The translations under genes and the position numbers were made by a program. Of a stretch of DNA of 64,000 nucleotides, positions 10,801 to 23,587 are shown in pieces. The stretch's first letter is position 1. Each line of letters opens with the position of its first letter. The notes below the pieces were generated by a model. It was not told the origin of the DNA. It saw only the letters and a list, made by a program, of their open reading frames with translations, and searched no databases. This DNA is from Nannobrachium achirus (taxonomy: Eukaryota > Chordata > Actinopteri > Myctophiformes > Myctophidae): the NCBI GenBank assembly GCA_963921795.1, contig OY997642.1, forward strand, positions 38,172,840 through 38,236,839, written 5' to 3'.

Positions 10801-13316
10801 ATTATTTTTCGATTTTTTTTCTTAAAATCATTATGAATCTCCTCTCCGAGGTTTGAAACTTTAGCCCCTATGGTTTGCGAGAGAAAAATACTTGAATGTG
10901 ACTTTTTGCATTGTCCCATTATAAGTCAATGGGGAAAATTCAGCGTAGTTTTTTGCCAATTACGTCGCCATGGTAACGCGGATCGGAAAGAAAGTTACTA
11001 GCACACCATTCCCGGCCGAGCCGCACGTTTTGATGTATATATTGCGCGGGTGGCGTAAATGGTGCGGCACTAGTAGCGTGCCGAAGTTTAGAGAGTGCGG
11101 TTGTAAAGTCAACACTAGAATTGACATGGTCAATTTTGACAAGTGTGCCTGCAGTGCAGCTCGCTAAACGCGCGACCTCGTGCGGCGGTTCGGACCGCGA
11201 GACCGTCCGCCGAGTCGTTCGCGTTTCGTTGTGAGAGGGTCGGTCCCCGTGAAAAACGCGTTCTGGCACGAAGCGGTTACGTTTCGTGCGGTTGTGACGC
11301 CCCCTAGGGGTCGAAGTGGAAATGCTTTTGGGGAATCGTTGAGTATGCCACCCCCGACCTGTGGTTGAAATTCAGTGTTGACTCGACCTATTGTTTGTGA
11401 TTTATGGCTATTGTTAGCGAACGGGCCCCTCCCGCTAACTTTGGAAGCGTGTTACGAACGAACGGTACGGATTATCGAGATATCCTTTGACTATGTTTAT
11501 CGCATGGCTTTAAAGATCATGTGTACCGGTTTTTAAGACATTTGAAGAAAATTTGTAGCAAAAGGAGTAAAAAGTGTGTTTAGGAGAAAATTCAAGATGG
11601 CGGAAAATCTTCCCATGTGCAAATTGGCGTATCCTATATGGAGAGATGCGTCGTGACCCAAGGAATCCAGGGAAAAAAGAATTGTAATTCTGTGACCTAC
11701 GGTTCAAGAGTTACGAGGCAAGCGGTCCGTTATAGCGCCACCATGTGGCCAAGTGGAAATGCTTTTTGGGATTCGTTGAGTATGCCACCCCCGAACTGTG
11801 GTTGAAATTCAGTGTTGAATGGACCTTTTGTTTGTGATTTATGGCTATTGTTTGCAAAACGGGCCCCTCCCGCTAACTTTGGAAGCACGTTACGAATGAA
11901 CGGTATAGACTATCGAAATATCCTTTGACTATGTTTATCGCGTGGCTTCATAGATCACGTGTACCGGTTTTTAAGACATTTGAAGAAAATATGTAGGAAA
12001 AGGAGCAAAAAGTGTGTTTCGGAGAAAATTCAAGATGGCGGAAAATCTATCCTGGCGCAAATGGGCGTGGCCTATATGGGGAGATGCGTCTTGGCCCAAG
12101 GAATCCGGGGAAAAAATAAGTTTAATTTTCCGACCTACGGTTCAACAGTTACAGGCCAAAACGTACACTGGGCTGTTATAGCGCCACCATGAGGCCAAAT
12201 GACGCTATTATTTTTTATTTATTCCTTGTAATCATTATGAACCTCCTCTCTGAGTCTTGAAACTGTAGCGCCTATGGTTTGCGAGAGAAAAATTATTGAA
12301 TGCGATTCCCATTATAAGTCAATGGGGACAGGTAAGGGTTAATTAATTTCTTAATAAATTCATATCAATTAAACTATAGAACCTTTCTCTTAGCAAGTTG
12401 ATAGCACACGATTCCCGCGTAAGCCGGTCGATTTGACATATGGCGCAAGTGTGTGGGGCAAAAACTGTGGGAGGAGTAGCGTGCCAAACTTTGGGGAAAT
12501 ACATGTGTGTGTCCATGTCTGGCTTAAGTATGAGTGATAACAATAAGTCTGCCCATGCTATGCATAGGCACACTTAACTAGAATTGACAGAGTCAATTTT
12601 GACAAGTGTGCCTGCAGTGCGCGACCTTGTGCAGCGGTTTGGACGGTGAGACAATCCGCCAAGTCGCCCGCGTTTCGTTGTGAGAGGGTCGGTCCCCGTG
12701 AAAAACGCGTTCTGGCACGAAACGGTTACGTTTCGCGTGTTTGTGACGCCCCCTATGGGTCGAAGTGGAAATGCTTTTGGGGAAACGTTGAGTATGCCAC
12801 CCGCGACCCGTGGTTAAAATTCAGTGTTGACTCGACCTTTTGTTTGTGATTTATGGCTCTCGTTTGCGAAACGGGCCCCTCCCGCTAACTTTGGAAGGCC
12901 GTTACGAACGAACGGTATGGACTATCGAAATATCCTTTGACTATGTTTATCGCATGGCTTCATAGATCATGTGTACCGGTTTTTGAGACATTTGAAGAAA
13001 ATATGTAGGAAAAGGAGCAAAAAGTGTGTTTCGGAGAAAATTCAAGATGGCGGAAAATCTATCCTGGCGCAAATGGGCGTGGCCTATATGGGGAGATGCG
13101 TCTTGGCCCAAGGAATCCGGGGAAAAAATAAGTTTAATTTTCCGACCTACGGTTCAACAGTTACAGGCCAAAACGTACACTGGGCTGTTATAGCGCCACC
13201 ATGAGGCCAAATGACGCTATTATTTTTTATTTATTCCTTGTAATCATTATGAACCTCCTCTCCGAGTCTTGAAACTGTAGCCCCTATGGTTTGCGAGAGA
13301 AAAATAATTGAATGTG
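4867..13316. repeat. ~1-kb satellite, block 2 (about nine units)
   Basis: Continuous tandem units with the GTGTACCG landmark near 5109, 6119, 6556, 7555, 8563, 9525, 10551, 11520, 11957 and 12969. Spacing is mostly 960-1,030 bp, but two units are short (6119 to 6556 and 11520 to 11957, about 437 bp). The short forms jump from the TATAGCGCCACCATGTGG phrase directly to GAAATGCTTTT, losing about 560 bp. The region near 11255-12600 is the recurring higher-order block also found at 44150, 51200 and 62570. Confidence 0.93.
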
Positions 13317-14180
13317 CAGCAGCAGCAGTTCCTGGTGTGTCAGGTGACTCACTGACGGAGAATTTCTTGGATAGAGCGACATCTATGGACGGGGACCTAC
13401 AGATAGGTTCCAGAGGCTTCCAGCCTACCGCACTTCCAGGGGGTGAGAGGGGGCAGCGGCCTTCGGCCGCTGCCTGAGCACGCAAGTCCGGCTTGGTGCC
13501 GTCCCGCCACCTCGGCGCCTGACTCTGGCTGGAGCTTTACAAAAAAAACAAACAAAAAAAAAGCCAGCTGCTGAGCTGACCTGCGCAGCGTGCGTGCGTG
13601 CGTGCGTTCGTTCGTTCAGTGCAATGTGAATGCATGTGACTTAGGAAGATAGATAGATAGATACGTAATAAACATGATTTGGTACAAGCTCAACTAAAAG
13701 GAGATCCTAGTAATGTTTTTGGCTTATTTCCACAGGGAAGTCATTCACGAATGAACTAATTATTGATATATGACTGTCATAGGTATACAGTGTCATTGAC
13801 AGTACAGTCACTGGTACAAGCTCAACTAAAAGGTGATCCTAGAAAAGACTAAGTCAGGGGGAAACAATTTAAAAAATAAAACAATAAAAACAGCCGATCT
13901 ACAAGGCTGCATGTGGGCTTGTGGATCAGATGATGAATACATTTTAATACTAACAATACTTTTACTCTTTGGCATTTTTACTTATACTCTTTGGTATTTT
14001 GAGTACATTTACTCAAATATACTTTTACTTCACAATGATTACTTTTGATACTTTAACAATACTTTTACTCTTTGGTATTTTTGAGTACTTTTACTCAAAT
14101 ATGTTTTACTTCATAATGAGTACTTTTATATTCTTAATGAGTACATTTACTTTTAATACTTCATTGATACTTTGTGCCCT
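13317..14180. mobile_element. Composite insertion in satellite (copy 1)
   Basis: The insertion begins right after the satellite phrase TTGAATGTG, exactly as at 54717. Contents in order: CAGCAGCAGCAG; a GC-rich part with a perfect hairpin (13453-13473, 9-bp arms GCAGCGGCC/GGCCGCTGC around TTC); an A-rich tract (13540-13562); GCGT and GATA tetranucleotide runs (13590-13615 and 13648-13662); the phrase GCATGTGGGCTTGTGGATCAG (near 13908); and an AT-rich minisatellite built on variants of ACTTTTACTCTTTGGTATTT (13945-14165). The A-rich tract and internal structure suggest a non-autonomous retroelement, but no family was recognised. Confidence 0.6.
13453..13473. other. Perfect GC-rich hairpin
   Basis: Nine-base arms GCAGCGGCC and GGCCGCTGC surround a TTC loop. 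The same hairpin is present at 54851-54871 in the second copy of the composite insertion. It could be a structural element of the inserted transposon or its RNA; the sequence alone does not show a function. Confidence 0.6.
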
Positions 14181-16316
14181 TGAGAGGGTCGTTCCCCCTG
14201 AAAAACGCGTTCTGGCACGTAACGGTTACGTTTCGCGCGTTTGTGACGCCCCCTATGAGTCAAAGTGGAAATGCTTTTGGGGATCTGTTGAGTATGCCAC
14301 CCGCAACCTGTGGTTGAAATTTAGTGTCGACGCGACCTTTTGTTTGTGAGTTAGGGCAATTTTTTGCCAAACGGGCCCCTCCCGCTAACTTTGGAAGCGC
14401 GTTACGAACGAACGGTATGGACTATCAAAATATCCTTTGACTATGTTTATTGCGTGGCTTCATAGATCATGTGTACCGGTTTTTAAGACATTTGAAGAAA
14501 ATATGTAGGAAAAGGAGCAAAAAGTGTGTTTTGGAGAAAATTCAAGATGGCGGAAAATCTATCCTGGCGCAAATGGGCGTGGCCTATATGGGGAGATGCG
14601 TCTTGACCCAAGGAATCCAGGGAAAAAATAATTTTAATTTTCCGACCTACGGTTCAAGAGTTACGGGGCAAAACGTAAAGTTGGCCGTTATAGCGCCACC
14701 ATGAGGCCGAGTGATGTAATTAATTTTTGATTAATTCTTACAATCACTATGAACCTCCTCTCCAAGTCTTGAAACTGTAGCCCCTATGGTTTGCGAGAGA
14801 AAAATAATTGAATGTGATTCCCATTATAAGTCAATGGGGAAAATTAATTCACTAATAAATTCATATCAATTAAACTATAGTACCTTTCTCTTAGCAAGTT
14901 ACTAGCACACGATTCCCGCGTAAGCCGGTCGATTTGACATATGGCGCGAGTGTGTGGTGCAAAAACTGTGGGAGGAGTAGCGTGCCAAACTTTGGGGAAA
15001 AGTATGGACAGACTTAAGTAAGTAAATATGAGCGATAACAATAAGTCTGCCCATGCTATGCATAGGCACACTTAACTAGAATTGACAGAGTCAATTTTGA
15101 CAAGTGTGCCTGCAGTGCGCGACCTTGTGCAGCGGTTTGGACGGTGAGACAATCCGCCAAGCCCGTGTTTCGTTGTGAGAGGGTCGGTCCCCGTGAAAAA
15201 CGCGTTCTGGCACGAAACGGTTACGTTTCGCGCGTTTGTGACGCCCCCTATGGGTCGAAGTGGAAATGCTTTTGGGGAAACGTTGAGTATGCCACCCGCG
15301 ACCCGTGGTTAAAATTCAGTGTTGACTTGACCTTTTGTTTGTGATTTATGGCTCTCGTTTGCGAAACGGGCCCCTCCCGCTAACTTTGGAAGGCCGTTAC
15401 GAACGAACGGTATGGACTATCGAAATATCCTTTGACTATGTTTATTGCATGCCTTCATAGATCATGTGTACCGGTTTTTAAAACATTTGAAGAAAATATG
15501 TAGGAAAAGGAGCAAAAAGTGTGTTTTGGAGAAAATTCAAGATGGCGGAAAATCTATCCATACGCAAATGGGCGTGGCCTATATGGAGAGATGCGTCTTG
15601 ACCCAAGGAATCCAGGGAAAAAATAATTTTCATTTTCCGATCTACGGTTCAAGAGTTACGGGGCAAAACGTAAAGTGAGCCGTTATAGCGCCACCATGAG
15701 GATGAATGGTGTAATTATTTTTCGATTTATTCTTAAAATCATTATGAATCTGCTCTACGAGGTTTGAAACTGTAGGCCCTATGGTTTGCGATAGAAAAAT
15801 ACTTGAATGTGACTTTTTTCATTGTCCCATTATAAGTCAATGGGGAAAAATTAATTCACTAATAAATTAATATAAATTAAACTATAGAACCTTTCTCTTA
15901 GCAAGTTACTAGCACACGATTCCAGAGTAAGCCGGTCGTTTTGACATATGGCGCGAGTGTGTGGTGCAAAAACTGTGGGAGGAGTAGCGTGCCGAAGTTT
16001 AGAGAGTGCGCTTGTAAAGTCAATACTAGAATTGACAGAGTCAATTTTGACAAGTGTGCCTGCAGTGCAGCTCCTAAATGCGCGACCTCGTGCAGCGGTT
16101 TGGACCGTGAGACCATCCGCCTAGTTGTGTGCGTTTCGTTGTGAGAGGGTCGTTTCCGTGAAAATCGCATTTTGGCACGAAAGGCTTAGGTTGCGCGCGC
16201 TTGTGATGCCCCCTACGGGTCGAAGTGGAAATGCTTTTGGGGATCTGTTGTGTAAGCCACCTGCGACTAGTGGTTAAAATTCAGTGGTGACTTGCCCTTT
16301 TGTTAGTGATTTATGT
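14181..16316. repeat. ~1-kb satellite, block 3 (about two units)
   Basis: Units with GTGTACCG landmarks near 14473 and 15468. The sequence from about 15120 to 16070 is nearly identical to 49135-50080 and 59600-60555, marking a recent higher-order duplication. The block breaks off inside the phrase TTTGTGATTTATGG at about 16316, where a T-rich tract begins. Confidence 0.92.
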
Positions 16317-16403
16317 TTTTTTTTTTTACTGAAGTGTTGTTGTACATGTTGTTGTCTGAGACAGCACGGGGGGGGGGGCAGTTTTCTTATAAGTCTTGAA
16401 AAA

Positions 16404-16405
<2 letters not shown>
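16317..16405. other. Left junction of the central insertion
   Basis: At the satellite break there is a 12-13 base T tract, a short unique part, a G tract of about 11 bases (16370-16379) and then the first GT microsatellite. This is the outermost left point at which non-satellite sequence starts. It could be the true 5' edge of the Helentron insertion or the edge of the 1.9-kb tandem array. No target duplication or recognisable terminus was identified. Confidence 0.5.

Positions 16406-16492
<87 letters not shown>
16406..16492. repeat. (GT)n microsatellite
   Basis: Uninterrupted GT dinucleotide run of about 43 units at the left edge of the 1.9-kb array. Confidence 0.97.
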
Positions 16493-17580
16493 TTTGTGTG
16501 TGTAGGCCAACAGGGGGTGGTAATGTGCGGACTCACTGAATCATCAGGCTACCATGAGATAATGGTACATTTCTCACCTTAAACAATGAAATGCAGACAT
16601 GCATGTACTGCTATGTCTTTGAATGGGAAACCTTATTTATTCATTTTAGCTTTTAGTAATAATGAAATGTTTGTTCATCAAGAAGATTTTGTTTGATACA
16701 TTTTTTGCCATAATCATGCAGCTCTATTACAATGACACAGAATACAAGTTGACTTCCTGGCAATGATGGATCTCCACAATTTTTTAAAAATGAACAAATA
16801 AGGCTTTCTGCCCTTAGCTCTGTGCTCTCTGCAGCAGAGCAGTAGCTTGCTTGCCAGCAGAATAGTTTGCCAAACTAATGTAATGCAAATTGTGAATAGT
16901 GTTTAGCTCAGAGCTGCCTACAATTTTTCAAGTCAGTCTGATACAAAACCACCTCTGTGGGAGAAGGAATGAAGAGAAACCAGAGTTTGGGCAGCAGGAC
17001 TCTATCTATGGTTATGCAAAAGAATATTTCTTTCTTTATTATTCTGTTAGATAGATTTCATATTCTGGTCATGTACAGAAGCTTCACTATAGTTGGTATG
17101 GCGGTTAGCTTTCATGCTATACGTTTCATGTGCTGTAGTCTACAGAAGCTAAGCTCTTGTTATGCTGTTCTATTATTTGTTAGGGAAGAGAGGCATGACA
17201 ATGCACTGTACTACTGAGTACATATACACAGGCAATTATATATTTTCTTTTCGTCAAATGTTGTCAAACCTTTTCAAAAACAGCTACAAGCTCAAATCAA
17301 ATAGAGGTAATTTATCTAAATCTGCAGAATAACTAAAGCTGCATGTCAAACAATTACAGCAGATTAAAAAGTGCAATATTTAACTCTGAGTTGAGGTAGA
17401 GCAGAAGTTATGAAGACTGTTATGCTGTCTAGTGTTATTCTTCTATATATTAAGTGTACACAGGAGTTTATTCTTGATGGTCGAAGTTAACAGTAAATGT
17501 GTTGATTAATTTGCAGTGTGGTGTTCGATGTACAGCAAAATAGGAAAAACTAAATGTTGTTGCTTGCTGTTGCTTTGAGA

Positions 17581-17581
<1 letters not shown>

Positions 17582-17652
<71 letters not shown>
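17582..17652. repeat. (GT)n microsatellite
   Basis: GT run that closes the first unit of the array, followed by a GGCGCGCC site. The matching tracts in later units lie at about 19504-19562, 21419-21478 and 23317-23361. Confidence 0.96.
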
Positions 17653-17653
<1 letters not shown>

Positions 17654-17802
17654 TGGCGCGCCAACCAGTTCAACCAGTTCCTTTCCTCGACTGGTAGGTG
17701 GCTGGCCCATTAGGCTAATCAACACATTTTTAGAGATGTAAATTTGGTCTGCTGGGCCATTAGCCTACTCTATGTACAATAAAGGTCTAGAGGAGGCCTT
17801 TC

Positions 17803-17804
<2 letters not shown>

Positions 17805-17888
<84 letters not shown>
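17805..17888. repeat. (GT)n microsatellite
   Basis: Second GT run of the pair, after GAGGCCTTTCTTT. The matching tracts lie at about 19714-19801, 21630-21706 and 23513-23582. The last one marks the right end of the array. Confidence 0.96.
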
Positions 17889-19499
17889 TTTTTGTGTGTA
17901 GGCCAACAGGGGGTGGTAATGTGCGGACTCACTGAATCATCAGGCTACCATGAGATAATGGTACATTTCTCACTTTAAACAATGAAATGCAGACATGTAT
18001 GTACTGCTATGTCTTTGAATGGGAAACCTTATTTATTTATTTTAGCTTTTAGTAATAATGAAATGTTTGTTCATCAAGAAGATTTTGTTTGATACATTTT
18101 TTGCCATAATCATGCAGCTCTATTACAATGACACAGAATACAACTTGACTTCCTGGCAATGATGGCTCTCCACAATTGTTTAAAAATGAACAAATAAGGC
18201 TGTCTGCTCCTTAGCTCTGTGCTCTCTGCAGCAGAGCAGTAGCTTGCTTGCCAGCAGAATAGTTTGCCAAACTAATGTAATGCAAATTGTGAATAGTGGA
18301 GTATATAATAAGGCTAGCACCATCAAGACTACGTTTCACTTTGTTACCAACAGGGGGTGGTAATGTGCGGACTCACTGAATTATCAGGCTACCATGACAT
18401 ACGGTACATTTTTCACCTTAAACAATGAAATGCAGACAGGCATGTACTGTTACACTTGTTCAAATGATTCCTGGCTTTAGTTTCAAAAGCTTAAAATGGT
18501 ATGTTTGTTCAACTAATCCAATTACATGTGTTACATTTACATGTTTTAATGAGTTGGTAAGTCATTTAATGAAGTTGGTCCAATTTGAAATGAAGAAAGT
18601 TGTCTGAACTTAAATCTGTTTAGATTTTGAATTAACATTTTTGCCTTTGGTGAGTTGGTAACTTATTAAATTAATTTGCTCCAAATAAAAATTTAAGAAA
18701 GTTGTCCGAACTTAAATATGTGTGGATTTCGAGTTGACATTTTTGCCTTCATTCAACAACAGCAATTTATTAAGTTAGTGCAACTTATGGAGCATCCTCA
18801 CTTACTCGTTGTTTTTTTGTTTAGCTCAGAGCTGCTTACAATTTTTCAAGTCAGTTTGATACAAAACCACCTCTGTGGGAGAAGGAATGAAGAGAAACCG
18901 GAGTTTGGGCAGCAGGACTCTATCTATGGTTATGCAAAAGAATATTTCTTTCTTTATTATTCTGTTAGATAAATTTCATATTCTGGTCATGTACAGAAGC
19001 TTCACTATAGTTGGTATAGCGGTTAGCTTTCATGCTATACTGTTTCATGTACTGTAGTCTACAGAAGCTAAGCTCTTGTTATGCTGTTCTATTATTTGTT
19101 CGGGAAGAGAGGCATGGCAATGCACTGTACTACTGAGTACATATACACAGGCAATTATATATTTTCTTTTCTTCAAATGTTGTCAAACCTTTTCAAAAAC
19201 AGCTACAAGCTCAAATCAAATAGAGGTAATTTATCTAAATCTGCAGAATAACTAAAGCTGCATGTCAAACAATTACAGCAGATTAAAAAGTGCAATATTT
19301 AACTCTGAGTTGAGGTAGAGCAGAAGTTATGAAGACTGTTATGCTGTCTAGTGTTATTCTTCTATATATTAAGTGTACACAGGAGTTTATTCTTGATGGT
19401 CGAAGTTAACACTAAATGTGTTGATTAATTTGCAGTGTGGTGTTCGATGTACAGCAAAATATGAAAAACTAAATGTTGTTGCTTGCTGTTGCTTTGAGA

Positions 19500-19568
<69 letters not shown>

Positions 19569-19710
19569 CCAACCAGTTTAACCAGTTCCTTTCCTCGACT
19601 GGTAGGTGGCTGGCCCATTAGGCTAATCAACACATTTTTAGAGATGTAAATTTGGTCTGCTGGGCCATTAGCCTACTCTATGTACAACAAAGGTCTAGAG
19701 GAGGCCTTTC

Positions 19711-19802
<92 letters not shown>

Positions 19803-21413
19803 TTTGTGTGTGTAGGCCAACAGGGGGTGGTAATGTGCAGACTCACTGAATCATCAGGCTACCATGAGATAATGGTACATTTCTCACCTTAAACAATGAA
19901 ATGCAGACATGTATGTACTGCTATGTCTTTGAATGGGAAACCTTATTTATTTATTTTAGCTTTTAGTAATAATGAAATGTTTGTTCATCAAGAAGATTTT
20001 GTTTGATACATTTTTTGCCATAATCATGCAGCTCTATTACAATGACACAGAATACAACTTGACTTCCTGGCAATGATGGCTCTCCACAATTGTTTAAAAA
20101 TGAACAAATAAGGCTGTCTGCTCCTTAGCTCTGTGCTCTCTGCAGCAGAGCAGTAGCTTGCTTGCCAGCAGAATAGTTTGCCAAACTAATGTAATGCAAA
20201 TTGTGAATAGTGGAGTATATAATAAGGCTAGCACCATCAAGACTACGTTTCACTTTGTTACCAACAGGGGGTGGTAATGTGCGGACTCACTGAATTATCA
20301 GGCTACCATGACATACGGTACATTTTTCACCTTAAACAATGAAATGCAGACAGGCATGTACTGCTACACTTGTTCAAATGATTCCTGGCTTTAGTTTCAA
20401 AAGCTTAAAATGGTATGTTTGTTCAACTAATCCAATTACATGTGTTACATTTACATGTTTTAATGAGTTGGTAAGTCATTTAATGAAGTTGGTCCAATTT
20501 GAAATGAAGAAAGTTGTCTGAACTTAAATCTGTTTAGATTTTGAATTAACATTTTTGCCTTTGGTGAGTTGGTAACTTATTAAATTAATTTGCTCCAAAT
20601 AAAAATTTAAGAAAGTTGTCCGAACTTAAATATGTGTGGATTTCGAGTTGACATTTTTGCCTTCATTCAACAACAGCAATTTATTAAGTTAGTGCAACTT
20701 ATGGAGCATCCTCACTTACTCGTTGTTTTTTTGTTTAGCTCAGAGCTGCTTACAATTTTTCAAGTCAGTTTGATACAAAACCACCTCTGTGGGAGAAGGA
20801 ATGAAGAGAAACCGGAGTTTGGGCAGCAGGACTCTATCTATGGTTATGCAAAAGAATATTTCTTTCTTTATTATTCTGTTAGATAAATTTCATATTCTGG
20901 TCATGTACAGAAGCTTCACTATAGTTGGTATAGCGGTTAGCTTTCATGCTATACTGTTTCATGTACTGTAGTCTACAGAAGCTAAGCTCTTGTTATGCTG
21001 TTCTATTATTTGTTCGGGAAGAGAGGCATGGCAATGCACTGTACTACTGAGTACATATACACAGGCAATTATATATTTTCTTTTCTTCAAATGTTGTCAA
21101 ACCTTTTCAAAAACAGCTACAAGCTCAAATCAAATAGAGGTAATTTATCTAAATCTGCAGAATAACTAAAGCTGCATGTCAAACAATTACAGCAGATTAA
21201 AAAGTGCAATATTTAACTCTGAGTTGAGGTAGAGCAGAAGTTATGAAGACTGTTATGCTGTCTAGTGTTATTCTTCTATATATTAAGTGTACACAGGAGT
21301 TTATTCTTGATGGTCGAAGTTAACACTAAATGTGTTGATTAATTTGCAGTGTGGTGTTCGATGTACAGCAAAATATGAAAAACTAAATGTTGTTGCTTGC
21401 TGTTGCTTTGAGA

Positions 21414-21484
<71 letters not shown>

Positions 21485-21626
21485 CCAACCAGTTTAACCA
21501 GTTCCTTTCCTCGACTGGTAGGTGGCTGGCCCATTAGGCTAATCAACACATTTTTAGAGATGTAAATTTGGTCTGCTGGGCCATTAGCCTACTCTATGTA
21601 CAACAAAGGTCTAGAGGAGGCCTTTC

Positions 21627-21708
<82 letters not shown>

Positions 21709-23312
21709 TTTGTGTGTGTAGGCCAACAGGGGGTGGTAATGTGCAGACTCACTGAATCATCAGGCTACCATGAGATAATGGTACATTTCTCACCTTAAAC
21801 AATGAAATGCAGACATGTATGTACTGCTATGTCTTTGAATGGGAAACCTTATTTATTTATTTTAGCTTTTAGTAATAATGAAATGTTTGTTCATCAAGAA
21901 GATTTTGTTTGATACATTTTTTGCCATAATCATGCAGCTCTATTACAATGACACAGAATACAACTTGACTTCCTGGCAATGATGGCTCTCCACAATTTTT
22001 TAAAAATGAACAAATAAGGCTGTCTGCTCCTTAGCTCTGTGCTCTCTGCAGCAGAGCAGTAGCTTGCTTGCCAGCAGAATAGTTTGCCAAACTAATGTAA
22101 TGCAAATTGTGAATAGTGGAGTATATAATAAGGCTAGCACCATCAAGACTACGTTTCACTTTGTTACCAACAGGGGGTGGTAATGTGCGGACTCACTGAA
22201 TTATCAGGCTACCATGACATACGGTACATTTTTCACCTTAAACAATGAAATGCAGACAGGCATGTACTGCTACACTTGTTCAAATGATTCCTGGCTTTAG
22301 TTTCAAAAGCTTAAAATGGTATGTTTGTTCAACTAATCCAATTACATGTGTTACATTTACATGTTTTAATGAGTTGGTAAGTCATTTAATGAAGTTGGTC
22401 CAATTTGAAATGAAGAAAGTTGTCCGAACTTAAATATGTTTAGATTTTGAATTAACATTTTTGCCTTTGGTGAGTTGGTAACTTATTAAATTAATTTGCT
22501 CCAAATAAAAATTTAAGAAAGTTGTCCGAACTTAAATATGTGTGGATTTCGAGTTGACATTTTTGCCTTCATTCAACAACAGCAATTTATTAAGTTAGTG
22601 CAACTTATGGAGCATCCTCACTTACTCGTTGTTTTTTTGTTTAGCTCAGAGCTGCTTACAATTTTTCAAGTCAGTCTGATACAAAACCACCTCTGTGGGA
22701 GAAGGAATGAAGAGAAACCGGAGTTTGGGCAGCAGGACTCTATCTATGGTTATGCAAAAGAATATTTCTTTCTTTATTATTCTGTTAGATAAATTTCATA
22801 TTCTGGTCATGTACAGAAGCTTCACTATAGTTGGTATAGCGGTTAGCTTTCATGCTATACTGTTTCATGTACTGTAGTCTACAGAAGCTAAGCTCTTGTT
22901 ATGCTGTTCTATTATTTGTTAGGGAAGAGAGGCATGGCAATGCACTGTACTACTGAGTACATATACACAGGCAATTATATATTTTCTTTTCTTCAAATGT
23001 TGTCAAACCTTTTCAAAAACAGCTACAAGCTCAAATCAAATAGAGGTAATTTATCTAAATCTGCAGAATAATTAAAGCTGCATGTCAAACAATTACAGCA
23101 GATTAAAAAGTGCAATATTTAACTCTGAGTTGAGGTAGAGCAGAAGTTATGAAGACTGTTATGCTGTTTAGTGTTATTCTTCTATATATTAAGTGTACAC
23201 AGGAGTTTATTCTTGATGGTCGAAGTTAACACTAAATGTGTTGATTAATTTGCAGTGTGGTGTTCGATGTACAGCAAAATAGGAAAAACTAAATGTTGTT
23301 GCTGCTTTGAGA

Positions 23313-23365
<53 letters not shown>

Positions 23366-23509
23366 CGCCAACCAGTTTAACCAGTTCCTTTCCTCGACTG
23401 GTAGGTGGCTGGCCCATTAGGCTAATCAACACATTTTTAGAGATGTAAATTTGGTCTGCTGGGCCATTAGCCTACTCTATGTACAACAAAGGTCTAGAGG
23501 AGGCCTTTC

Positions 23510-23582
<73 letters not shown>

Positions 23583-23587
<5 letters not shown>

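Larger units (their letters stand above)
16406..23582. repeat. ~1.9-kb tandem array with paired (GT)n tracts
   Basis: The anchor phrase CCAACAGGGGGTGGTAATGT follows a GT tract near 16508, 17904, 19817 and 21724. The last three starts are about 1.91 kb apart. Each unit carries two long GT microsatellites about 150 bp apart, separated by CCAACCAGTTTAACCAGTTC and TAGAGGAGGCCTTTCTTT. The first unit (about 1.4 kb) lacks roughly 520 bp that the others have (18298-18818 in unit 2). Inside full units, a ~120-bp piece with the anchor phrase occurs a second time (18348, 20262, 22168). No coding frame is supported; the Val-Cys and Thr-His frames are GT-tract translations. Confidence 0.93.

Noticed and set aside
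16284-16510. Val-Cys and Thr-His polypeptide frames
   Set aside because: They are translations of the GT microsatellites on the two strands.
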